Source: G020354085 sp964629975 (lineage in GTDB: Bacteria; Pseudomonadota; Gammaproteobacteria; Acidiferrobacterales; Sulfurifustaceae). Taken from it: DNA of 38,608 bases. The translations under genes were made by a program, and so were the position numbers. Under the pieces are notes generated by a model that saw only the letters and a program-made list of their open reading frames with translations, ran no database searches and was not told the DNA's origin. This document shows positions 32,609 to 38,608 of this stretch, piece by piece (within the stretch, counting starts at the first letter, position 1; every line of letters begins with the position of its first letter). The DNA lies in contig CAZVUN010000012.1 of the NCBI GenBank assembly GCA_964629975.1, forward strand, positions 1 through 38,608. The letters run 5' to 3'.

Positions 32609-32760
32609 GTGTCCCCCGTTCCCCCTGTTTTTCTTCCGGTTGTTGCCGGCGGCGCCGCCTGACGACCGCCGGATGCGACCACGTATCGACTGTCCTCCCC
32701 CCGGCCATGCGGCGGGCCCCGCCCATGGCCGCAACCACCGGCCTGCGCATCGCGGGCGGT

Positions 32761-34230
32761 TCAGTGCCGTTGCAGCGCGCGCGCAAACGCCGCGCGCTTC
32801 TCCGGGTCGTGCAGCTCCTGCGCCAGACGCGCACAGAAGTCAGTGGCGTCGCGGGCCTCCGCGGCGGCGCGCTTGACGAGAATGCGCGCCATCGGTCCGA
32901 GATAGCCCGCCAGATCGCGCTCCGCCGCCTCGATGAGCGCCGCATCAACGGTGCCGCGCCCGGGCGCCCCGGCGGCCGGCGGCGCCGGCACGAGATCGGG
33001 CGGCCTGCCGCCCAGCACCTGGCTCGAGCTCAATGCGCGCGTGCTTGCCAGGAAAGACGTGCGTGCGGCGTCCGAGTCGATGAAGCGCGCGAGCAGCTCG
33101 GTGAGCGCCTGGACATCGCTCGCCCGCGTCGCGGCCTTCTGTACCAGGACCTTCGACATGGGGCCGATGTGCTGGGCCAGATTCACTTCTATCGCATGCA
33201 GGGTCTCGGCCGGGAGGGTAGCGCCGGGGCCACCCAGGTCGATGTCGCCCTGGTCGCTGCCCACGCTCTGGGCGAGCCCCGCGTGCCCCGCCGTGCGCCG
33301 TGCCGCGGGGCGGGACTGGCCCAGACAGGCCTCCAGCGTCGGCACCAGTTCATCGACCGTCTGCGGCCGATCCTTCGCCATCGGTGCGAGCATCCACATC
33401 ATGACATCGACAAACTTCGGCGCGAACTTGCCTTTGAGCGTGTCCGCGATGCTGTGCACCGGGTCCGGTTCGTGGTCGTGCACGGCGGCGACCCGCTCGG
33501 TGGCCGCCATCGGTGCCACACCGACCGCGCAGTGAAACATGGTGGCCCCGATCGCGTAGATGTCCGACCACGGGCCCTGTTTCGTGTTCGCGAGGTATTG
33601 CTCGAACGGTGCGTAGCCGGGCGTCACCATGCGGGTCACCGTGCGACTGTGCGCGCCCAGGGCTTCACGCGCCGCACCGAAATCGAGCAGCACCGGCGAG
33701 CCGTCGCGCCGCAGGTAGATATTGAGCGGCTTGATGTCGCGGTGCAGGAAGTTCTGCGCATGCACCGCCCGCAGGCCCTGCACGATCGGCAGTATGATCT
33801 GCACGATCTCGTGCTCCGGCAGCGTTACCACGGCCTTGAGCCGGGCGTCGAGACACTCACCCTCCTCATAGTCCATGACGAAATAGGCGGTGCCATGCGC
33901 CTCCATGTAGGCGATGACGCGCACGATGCTGCGCTCGTGGAAGCGCGCGAGCGTGCGCGCCTCCTCGAGAAAGCGCTTCAGCCCGTAGTGGTAGTCCTGC
34001 GTATCGCCGTGGGATTTCGGCACGACCGTGGTGCCGTCCGCCACGCGCACGGCGAGCCCGGTTGGCAGGTACTCCTTGATCGCGACCACACGCTCAAGCG
34101 TATGGTCGTACGCCCGGTAGGTAATGCCAAAACCGCCGATGCCGAGGACGCTTTGGACTTCGTAGTTTTGTATTCTCGTCCCGACAGGCAGCGCGTGTTG
34201 ATACGCTGACGCCACTGCGAAAAACCCCAC
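32761..34230 (-). CDS. Hanks-type Ser/Thr protein kinase with duplicated C-terminal module
   Basis: A 489-residue cytoplasmic kinase. The kinase domain (about 20-300) has the glycine loop LGIGGFGITY, VAIKEYLP (K52), catalytic HRDIKPLN (D165), DFGAAR (D183) and the activation/P+1 region TPGYAPFEQY. No membrane helix is present, so it is soluble. A linker leads to two copies of the module shared with the cyclase (about 342-395, HIGPMSKVLVQKAA, and 430-487, YLGPMARILVKRAA). The start is GTG at 34230 with AGGA nearby. It leads the minus-strand signalling cluster. Its targets are unknown; the shared module suggests it and the cyclase bind each other or a common partner. Confidence 0.92.
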   Translation of the reverse strand: MGFFAVASAYQHALPVGTRIQNYEVQSVLGIGGFGITYRAYDHTLERVVAIKEYLPTGLAVRVADGTTVVPKSHGDTQDYHYGLKRFLEEARTLARFHERSIVRVIAYMEAHGTAYFVMDYEEGECLDARLKAVVTLPEHEIVQIILPIVQGLRAVHAQNFLHRDIKPLNIYLRRDGSPVLLDFGAAREALGAHSRTVTRMVTPGYAPFEQYLANTKQGPWSDIYAIGATMFHCAVGVAPMAATERVAAVHDHEPDPVHSIADTLKGKFAPKFVDVMMWMLAPMAKDRPQTVDELVPTLEACLGQSRPAARRTAGHAGLAQSVGSDQGDIDLGGPGATLPAETLHAIEVNLAQHIGPMSKVLVQKAATRASDVQALTELLARFIDSDAARTSFLASTRALSSSQVLGGRPPDLVPAPPAAGAPGRGTVDAALIEAAERDLAGYLGPMARILVKRAAAEARDATDFCARLAQELHDPEKRAAFARALQRH

Positions 34231-34264
34231 CCGGTTCCTGCGGTCCCGCGCAGATCGTGCGCCT

Positions 34265-34306
34265 TATATACACCGCGGCGCGGCCGGCCCCAAGTGAAAA
34301 GTTCAC
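34265..34306 (-). promoter_or_regulatory. Candidate promoter and inverted-repeat site of the kinase gene
   Basis: On the minus strand TTGGGG (34293-34288), 17 nt, TATATA (34270-34265); TATAAG (34268-34263) overlaps. Directly upstream is GTGAACTTTTCAC (34306-34294), perfect 5-bp arms with a 3-nt spacer. With flanks it reads TGTGA-N5-TCACT, similar to CRP half-sites but with one base fewer than the CRP spacing (N6). It may be a regulator site. Confidence 0.4.
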
Positions 34307-34416
34307 AGAACACTGGCGCTGCCCGGGGTCCGTGGCGACGAATCCCTGCGGCGCCTGCGGCACTGCCCGCCGGCGGTCGTCCCCGCGCGCCGCCCCCTCC
34401 CCGACACCCCGGTGTG

Positions 34417-35313
34417 TCAGCCGGCGCGCAGGGCCAGCCAGCCTGGCAGGGTCGCGATCGCGACCACAATGTCGAGGGTGATCACGGACGCGACCAGTCG
34501 TCCGTCCCCGCCCATCTGGGTTGCCAGGATGTAGGCCGAAGACGCCGTGGGCAGCGCCGCCAGCACGAGCGCGGCATCGAAGTAGGCGCCCTGCAATCCG
34601 AGGCTGCGTCCAACGGCGTAGGCAACGGCCGGGACTGCCAGGAGCTTCACGGCCACGAGATAGGCAAGCAGACGCTTGCGCTCGGTAAGGGCCAGAAGCT
34701 GCAGGCCCGCGCCGACGGCGATCAATCCCACGGGCAGCGCCGCTGCGCCCACAAAGTTCAGCGTTGTGCCGACGATCGCCGGCAGCGGCCATCCGAGCGC
34801 TGCCCAGGCGATACCGGCCAGTGTGGACAGGATCAGCGGATTTCGTGCCAGCTCGCGCACCACCTTCGCGTCCCCGTGATGGGCAAGCGCCCACACCGCT
34901 ACCGCGTTGACCAGCGGAATCAGCACACCGAGCAGCAACCCGAACGCCGCGATGCCATCGAGCCCGTGCAGCCCGCCGAGAATCGCCAGCCCGATATAGG
35001 AGTTGAAGCGAAATGCGCACTGGAACCCGGACGCGAACACCATGGGCGGCGGCGCAAACAGCGGCCTGGCGAGATAGCCGAGCACGATGCCGGCGAACGT
35101 GAAGGCGACGCCGGCCGCTATCAGTCCACCCGCCGCCGCAAACTCGATGCGCCCGCGCGCCAGCGCCCCGAACAGCAGCGCCGGAAACAGCACGTAATAG
35201 ACGAAGCGCTCCAGCCCGCGCCAGAACGCCTCGCCGAATCCGCCGTGGCGGCGCAACAGAAAGCCGAGCGCGATCAGCGCAAAGTCGGGAACCAGCAGTT
35301 CAGCGACGCTCAT
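34417..35313 (-). CDS. AEC (auxin efflux carrier) family transporter
   Basis: A 298-residue membrane protein with about ten hydrophobic helices. Family features include PDFALIALGFLLRR at the N-terminus, FVYYVLFPALLFGAL, CAFRFNSYIGLAI, LARNPLILSTLAGIAW and LAALPTASSAYILATQMGGD. AEC proteins in bacteria export or import small carboxylates such as malate or malonate; the substrate here is unknown. ATG at 35313 overlaps the stop of a possible small upstream frame (ATGA). It is on the same strand as the kinase cluster but 186 bp upstream of it, with a candidate promoter for the kinase in between. Confidence 0.93.
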   Translation of the reverse strand: MSVAELLVPDFALIALGFLLRRHGGFGEAFWRGLERFVYYVLFPALLFGALARGRIEFAAAGGLIAAGVAFTFAGIVLGYLARPLFAPPPMVFASGFQCAFRFNSYIGLAILGGLHGLDGIAAFGLLLGVLIPLVNAVAVWALAHHGDAKVVRELARNPLILSTLAGIAWAALGWPLPAIVGTTLNFVGAAALPVGLIAVGAGLQLLALTERKRLLAYLVAVKLLAVPAVAYAVGRSLGLQGAYFDAALVLAALPTASSAYILATQMGGDGRLVASVITLDIVVAIATLPGWLALRAG

Positions 35314-35552
35314 CGGATGGGCGAGAGGGCCAAGCGCCTTCGACGCATCGACCCAGGGGGGGCGACATCGCGGCGAGGCGGGATCAGTTCAGCGGCGTTG
35401 ATCAGCAAGTCGGCAACCGGTCCGTCACCCTTTGCGCCGATTCCATGGCCGCCCGCGCCATTGGCCTGCCACTCGGGCCCGCCGGCGTCGTCCTTCTTCG
35501 CCTCCTGCGCGGCCAACGCTGCGCCGGAGAGGCAAGAGAGCCATTGCGGCAC
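35310..35552 (-). CDS. Possible small ORF coupled to the AEC transporter
   Basis: A frame that ends in ATGA overlap with the transporter start, about 80 residues if it begins at the GTG at 35552. The middle (AAQEAKKDDAGGPEWQANG, then GDGPVADLLINAAELIPP) has protein-like composition, but there is no ribosome-binding site. A signal-peptide-like stretch (RKIPAAAVPGAAMALL) lies in the neighbouring frame just upstream, so this may be a decayed or frameshifted exported protein. No family recognised. Confidence 0.25.
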   Translation of the reverse strand: MPQWLSCLSGAALAAQEAKKDDAGGPEWQANGAGGHGIGAKGDGPVADLLINAAELIPPRRDVAPPGSMRRRRLALSPIR

Positions 35553-35764
35553 CGGGCACAGCGGCTGCTGGGATCTTCCTGGATGCCCCTTCTCGTTGGG
35601 GCGCCGCCGCGCGCTGCGTCCCGCGAACGGGGTGGCGGCAAAGAATACACCGTCGGCCCGCGCGACACGACACCCGATGCGGCTGGTATGGGCCCTCAGA
35701 TTCTCGCCTTGCGAAACACCGCCCGAACACGACCGCCGCCGCGCCGCGCCGGGACGACGCGTCG
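35553..35764. other. Gap with no clear gene
   Basis: Together with the doubtful ORF beside it this makes about 450 bp without a secure gene between the transporter and the DNA glycosylase. I see no promoter, repeat or RNA gene that I can support. Confidence 0.4.
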
Positions 35765-36460
35765 TCAGCGTGCGGCGCGCGCGTGGGCGCAATGCGGCGC
35801 CAGGCAGCAATGCGCGCAGCGCGGGCGGGTGCGACAGACGTCCTTGCCGTGTCTTACGATGAGCGCGTGATACTCGTTGAACAGCACCGCATCCGGCCCG
35901 AGCGTGCGTTCGAAGAAGTGCCGTAGCGTCTCGTAGCCTTCATCGCCCGCGATCACGCCGAGCCGCGCAAAGATGCGGCGCGTGTAGGCGTCGATCACGA
36001 ACACCGGCCGCCCGAAGGCATACAACACGATGTCGTCGGCCGTCTCCGGGCCGACGCCGTGCACCGCGATGAGCGCCGCGCGCAGGTCAGGCGTGTCGAG
36101 GCGCGAGAGCGCGCGCACCCCGCCCTGCGCGATCAACCAGCGGCACAGGCTCTTCAGGCGGCGGGCCTTGACGTTGAAGTAGCCGGACGGTCGCAGCCAA
36201 CGCGCCAGCCGCGATGACGGTACCGCCACGATGGCCGCCGGCGTGAGCGCCCGCGCGCGCTTGAGGTTGGCGATGGCGCGCTCGACGTTGGTCCAGGCGG
36301 TGTTCTGGGTGAGCACCGCACCGACCATGATCTCGAAGCGCGAATCTCCCGGCCACCAGTGCTGCGGGCCGTGCGCCGCCCGCAGCCGCCGGTACACCCC
36401 GTGCAAGCGCCGCCGCATCGCACCAGCGGCCGTGAGCCTTCGCTGCGCCCCCCCGGTCAT
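35765..36460 (-). CDS. Endonuclease III-superfamily DNA glycosylase (MagIII-like)
   Basis: A 231-residue HhH-GPD glycosylase with an iron-sulfur cluster. MVGAVLTQNTAWTNVE is the family start. The helix-hairpin-helix reads VHGVGPETADDIVLYAFG, followed by catalytic D157 (VIDAYTRRI). The lyase Lys of endonuclease III (GRKTA) is Glu here (E139). The protein is therefore probably a monofunctional base glycosylase of the 3-methyladenine type (H. pylori MagIII group), also supported by K206 in YHALIVRHGK. The cluster Cys are C209, C215, C218 and C224 (spacing 5-2-5). It starts at the ATG at 36460 behind AGGGGTG and is divergent from motA. It repairs alkylated bases. Confidence 0.9.
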   Translation of the reverse strand: MTGGAQRRLTAAGAMRRRLHGVYRRLRAAHGPQHWWPGDSRFEIMVGAVLTQNTAWTNVERAIANLKRARALTPAAIVAVPSSRLARWLRPSGYFNVKARRLKSLCRWLIAQGGVRALSRLDTPDLRAALIAVHGVGPETADDIVLYAFGRPVFVIDAYTRRIFARLGVIAGDEGYETLRHFFERTLGPDAVLFNEYHALIVRHGKDVCRTRPRCAHCCLAPHCAHARAAR

Positions 36461-36498
36461 GGCGCGGCACCCCTGTCAGGCGCTGGCAAACCCATGGC

Positions 36499-36526
36499 TA
36501 AAGTCCCCGGTCCGCCGGGTCGATAA
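36499..36526 (+). promoter_or_regulatory. Sigma-28-like promoter of motA-motB
   Basis: TAAAG (36499-36503), then GTCGATAA (36519-36526). The FliA consensus -10 is GCCGATAA (one mismatch). The gap between TAAA and the -10 is 16 nt against the usual 15, one base long. The motA GTG lies about 90 nt downstream. Confidence 0.6.
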
Positions 36527-36615
36527 AGCCGTTGTCGCCGCGCAACCGCACTGGCGGCGACCGTCGGGCGCGCAGGGCCCATGGACTGACACAACCAATA
36601 TAAGGAAGCGGACTC

Positions 36616-37476
36616 GTGCTGGTTCTCATCGGCTATCTCGTGGTTCTCGGGGCGGTCTTCGGCGGCTACGCCCTCGCCGGCGGTCACATTGCGGCACTGT
36701 ACCAGCCCCTGGAGCTGCTCATGATCGGTGGCGCCGCCGCCGGGGCATTCTTTGTCGGCAACAGCAACAAGACCGTCAAGGCCACGCTCAAGGCGCTGCC
36801 CAAGGCATTCAAGGGCTCCAAGTTCAGCAAGAAGCTCTACATGGAGCTGCTCGGCCTGCTCTACGACCTGCTCAGCAAGGCGCGCAAGGACGGCCTCATG
36901 GGCCTCGAGGCCGACATCGATGACCCGAAGAAGAGCGCGATCTTCTCGAAGTACCCGAACATCCTCAAGGACCATCACGTGATGGAGTTCATCACCGACT
37001 ACGTGCGCATGATGGTCGGCGGCAACCTCAACGCCATGGAGCTCGAGAACCTGATGGACGTGGAGATCGAGACCCATCACCACGAGGCCGAGGAACCCTC
37101 GCACGCCATCGCCAAGCTCGGCGACGCGCTGCCGGCCTTCGGTATCGTGGCGGCGGTCATGGGCGTGGTGCACACCATGGAGTCCCTGCACCTGCCGCCC
37201 AACCAGCTCGGGCCGCTGATCGCGCACGCCCTGGTCGGCACCTTCCTCGGCATCCTGCTGGCCTACGGCTTCATCGGGCCGCTCGCCCCGCGCCTGGCAC
37301 AGGGTGCGGCCGAGGGCACCAAGATGCTGCAATGCATCAAGGTCACGCTGCTCGCCTCGCTCAACGGCTACAACCCGCAGGTCGCGGTGGAATTCGGCCG
37401 CAAGACCCTGTACTCGCCCGACCGGCCGTCGTTCAGCGAGCTGGAACAGGGCGTCAAGAAGCGCAACGGCAAGTAG
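36616..37476 (+). CDS. motA: Flagellar motor stator protein MotA
   Basis: A 286-residue membrane protein that forms the proton-driven stator with MotB. It begins GTG CTG GTT at 36616 behind AAGGAAG. Four membrane segments are visible: N-terminal VLIGYLVVLGAVFGGYAL, LLMIGGAAAGAFFVG, ALPAFGIVAAVMGVV and LGILLAYGFIGPLA, with the large cytoplasmic loop (about 60-170) rich in charged residues that contact FliG. The conserved Pro residues beside the channel are present (GDALPAFG). Length matches the E. coli protein. A sigma-28-like promoter lies upstream, and motB follows after 9 bp. Confidence 0.97.
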   Translation: MLVLIGYLVVLGAVFGGYALAGGHIAALYQPLELLMIGGAAAGAFFVGNSNKTVKATLKALPKAFKGSKFSKKLYMELLGLLYDLLSKARKDGLMGLEADIDDPKKSAIFSKYPNILKDHHVMEFITDYVRMMVGGNLNAMELENLMDVEIETHHHEAEEPSHAIAKLGDALPAFGIVAAVMGVVHTMESLHLPPNQLGPLIAHALVGTFLGILLAYGFIGPLAPRLAQGAAEGTKMLQCIKVTLLASLNGYNPQVAVEFGRKTLYSPDRPSFSELEQGVKKRNGK

Positions 37477-37485
37477 GCCGCGACC

Positions 37486-38529
37486 ATGGCCGACCCGTCA
37501 CTGCGCCCGATCGTCATCAAGCGCATCAAGAAGGCCGCGCACGGCCATCACGGCGGCGCGTGGAAGATCGCCTACGCCGACTTCGTCACGGCGATGATGG
37601 CGTTCTTCCTGCTCATGTGGCTGCTCGGCTCGACCACCAAGGCGCAACTGAAGGGCATCGCCGAGTACTTCCAGAATCCGCTCAAGGTCGCGCTCTCCGG
37701 CGGCGAAGGCGCGGGCGATGCCACCTCGCTCATCAAGGGCGGTGGTGACGACCTCACCAAGAGCGTGGGCCAGGACAAGCTGCGCGACAGCGCCAATGCC
37801 AACCCGCAGAAGGCCGGCGGCGAGACCGCGCCGGGACCCACGCCGATCCTCAAGATCGGCGCCGACACCCCGGGCCCGATCGACCTCAACCGTGCCGAGG
37901 CCGAGCTCGAACGGCGCGAACGCGAAATGCTCGACGATCTCAAGTCGCGCCTGGAGCGCGCGGTCGAGGCCAATCCCCTGCTCAAGCAGTACAAGAACCA
38001 GATCCTGCTCGACATCACGGCCGAGGGCCTGCGCGTGCAGATCGTCGATGAGAAGAACCGGCCGATGTTCGCGAGCGGCTCAGCCGCCATGCAGCCGTAC
38101 ACGCGCAGCATCCTGCGCGAGATCGGCAAGGTGCTCAATGCCGTGCCCAACAAGGTGAGCCTGTCGGGCCACACCGACGCCAAGCCCTATGCCGGCGGCG
38201 AGCGCGGCTACAGCAACTGGGAACTGTCGGCGGACCGCGCCAACTCCTCGCGCCGCGAGCTGATCGCCGGCGGCATGGCCGAGGACAAGATCATGCGCGT
38301 CGTGGGCCTCGGCTCGGCGGTGCTGTTCGACAAGGACGATCCGCTCAACCCGATCAACCGGCGCATCAGCATCATCGTCATGAAGCGCAAGGCCGAGGAG
38401 GCGATCCGCAGCGAAGGTGCCGCGGCCGTCGAGGTGCGACAGCCGACCGACCTTGCACCGGCGGCACTGCCGGGCAACGACACGCCCGCGATCGCCCCGC
38501 CCATCCCGCTGCCGGTGCCCCGCGGATGA
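37486..38529 (+). CDS. motB: Flagellar motor stator protein MotB
   Basis: A 347-residue protein with a short cytoplasmic N-terminus, one membrane helix (about 28-48, YADFVTAMMAFFLLMWLLGS) carrying the proton-binding D32, a long linker (about 60-180) and a C-terminal OmpA-like peptidoglycan-binding domain. The last contains FASGSAAMQPYTRSILREIG, LSGHTDAKPYAGG and NWELSADRANSSRREL. It ends with a Pro-rich tail (about 320-347), longer than average. It anchors the stator to peptidoglycan. It starts at ATG 37486 and its stop overlaps the start of the next gene. Confidence 0.97.
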   Translation: MADPSLRPIVIKRIKKAAHGHHGGAWKIAYADFVTAMMAFFLLMWLLGSTTKAQLKGIAEYFQNPLKVALSGGEGAGDATSLIKGGGDDLTKSVGQDKLRDSANANPQKAGGETAPGPTPILKIGADTPGPIDLNRAEAELERREREMLDDLKSRLERAVEANPLLKQYKNQILLDITAEGLRVQIVDEKNRPMFASGSAAMQPYTRSILREIGKVLNAVPNKVSLSGHTDAKPYAGGERGYSNWELSADRANSSRRELIAGGMAEDKIMRVVGLGSAVLFDKDDPLNPINRRISIIVMKRKAEEAIRSEGAAAVEVRQPTDLAPAALPGNDTPAIAPPIPLPVPRG

Positions 38530-38608
38530 CCCTCGCCCTGGCCGCGTCCCTGCCCACGCACGCACCGCTGGCGCGTGCCGGCGCCGCACAGCTCGCGGCA
38601 GTGGCGCT
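38526..38608 (+). CDS. Start of an unidentified gene, cut by window end
   Basis: An ATG at 38526 overlaps the motB stop (ATGA), and the frame stays open for 27 residues to the window edge: MTLALAASLPTHAPLARAGA and on. That suggests coupled translation with motB. The visible part is too short to identify a family. Confidence 0.4.
   Translation, partial: MTLALAASLPTHAPLARAGAAQLAAVA

Noticed and set aside
32707..34209. 500-codon plus-strand frame opposite the kinase
   Set aside because: Antisense shadow; the minus strand carries complete kinase motifs.
1..38608. CRISPR arrays, insertion sequences, phage genes or rRNA
   Set aside because: No regularly spaced direct repeats, transposase-like frames, integrase-like frames or rRNA sequence were seen; G+C and codon use look even across the window.

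Overview
This is a GC-rich (roughly two-thirds G+C), gene-dense chromosomal stretch from a motile gammaproteobacterium. The inference rests on gene content and order: pcnB-folK-(deoxynucleoside kinase)-panB-panC-panD, DksA, a YbbN/CnoX-like thioredoxin, a CbbY-like phosphatase, and motA-motB with sigma-28-type promoters. A purple-sulfur or sulfur-oxidiser relative (Chromatiales-like) would fit, but the genus cannot be fixed from this window. I saw no insertion sequences, phage genes, CRISPR arrays or rRNA. One tRNA-Glu is present.

Layout. (1) 1-9374, minus strand: pcnB, folK, a deoxynucleoside kinase, panB, panC and panD form a tightly packed folate/pantothenate operon. A methyl-accepting chemotaxis protein with a near-consensus sigma-28 promoter follows, then a Lon-like protease and a universal-stress-type gene behind an FNR/ANR-like promoter. 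pcnB appears to start at AUU. (2) 9483-14888: tRNA-Glu(CTC), a thioredoxin-TPR chaperone, a membrane ankyrin protein, a carboxylesterase, QueD, a non-coding stretch rich in inverted repeats, a tiny ORF, a host-attachment-family protein and an aminotransferase.

(3) 15090-22985: a probable exopolysaccharide locus of unusual composition. On the plus strand are a TPR/beta-barrel outer-membrane protein, a TPR-membrane-PIG-L deacetylase fusion and a secreted CBM9-like protein. Converging on them are a CbbY-like phosphatase, an ATP-grasp enzyme and a GT2 synthase fused to an exported barrel-like glycoside-hydrolase-type domain. Functionally this resembles a rearranged Pga (poly-N-acetylglucosamine) machine. 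(4) 23067-28204, plus: dksA with a clear sigma-70 promoter, a class I dihydroorotase, uppP, dedA, a response regulator with a degenerate GGDEF domain and a small unknown protein.

(5) 28218-35764: a lipoprotein, a yheT-type hydrolase broken by a frameshift in a G-run, and a minus-strand signalling cluster. The cluster holds a Ser/Thr kinase, an exported protein, a c-haem (CxxCH) membrane sensor with HAMP, and a class III nucleotide cyclase. Kinase and cyclase each carry two copies of the same roughly 50-residue C-terminal module. An AEC-type transporter follows. (6) 35765-38608: an endonuclease III-superfamily glycosylase, then motA-motB with a sigma-28-like promoter and the start of a further coupled gene cut by the window edge.

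The most interesting parts are the exopolysaccharide locus, the kinase/haem-sensor/cyclase cluster with its shared module, the AUU start of pcnB, and the FNR-like promoter placed exactly at -41.5 upstream of the protease-stress operon.
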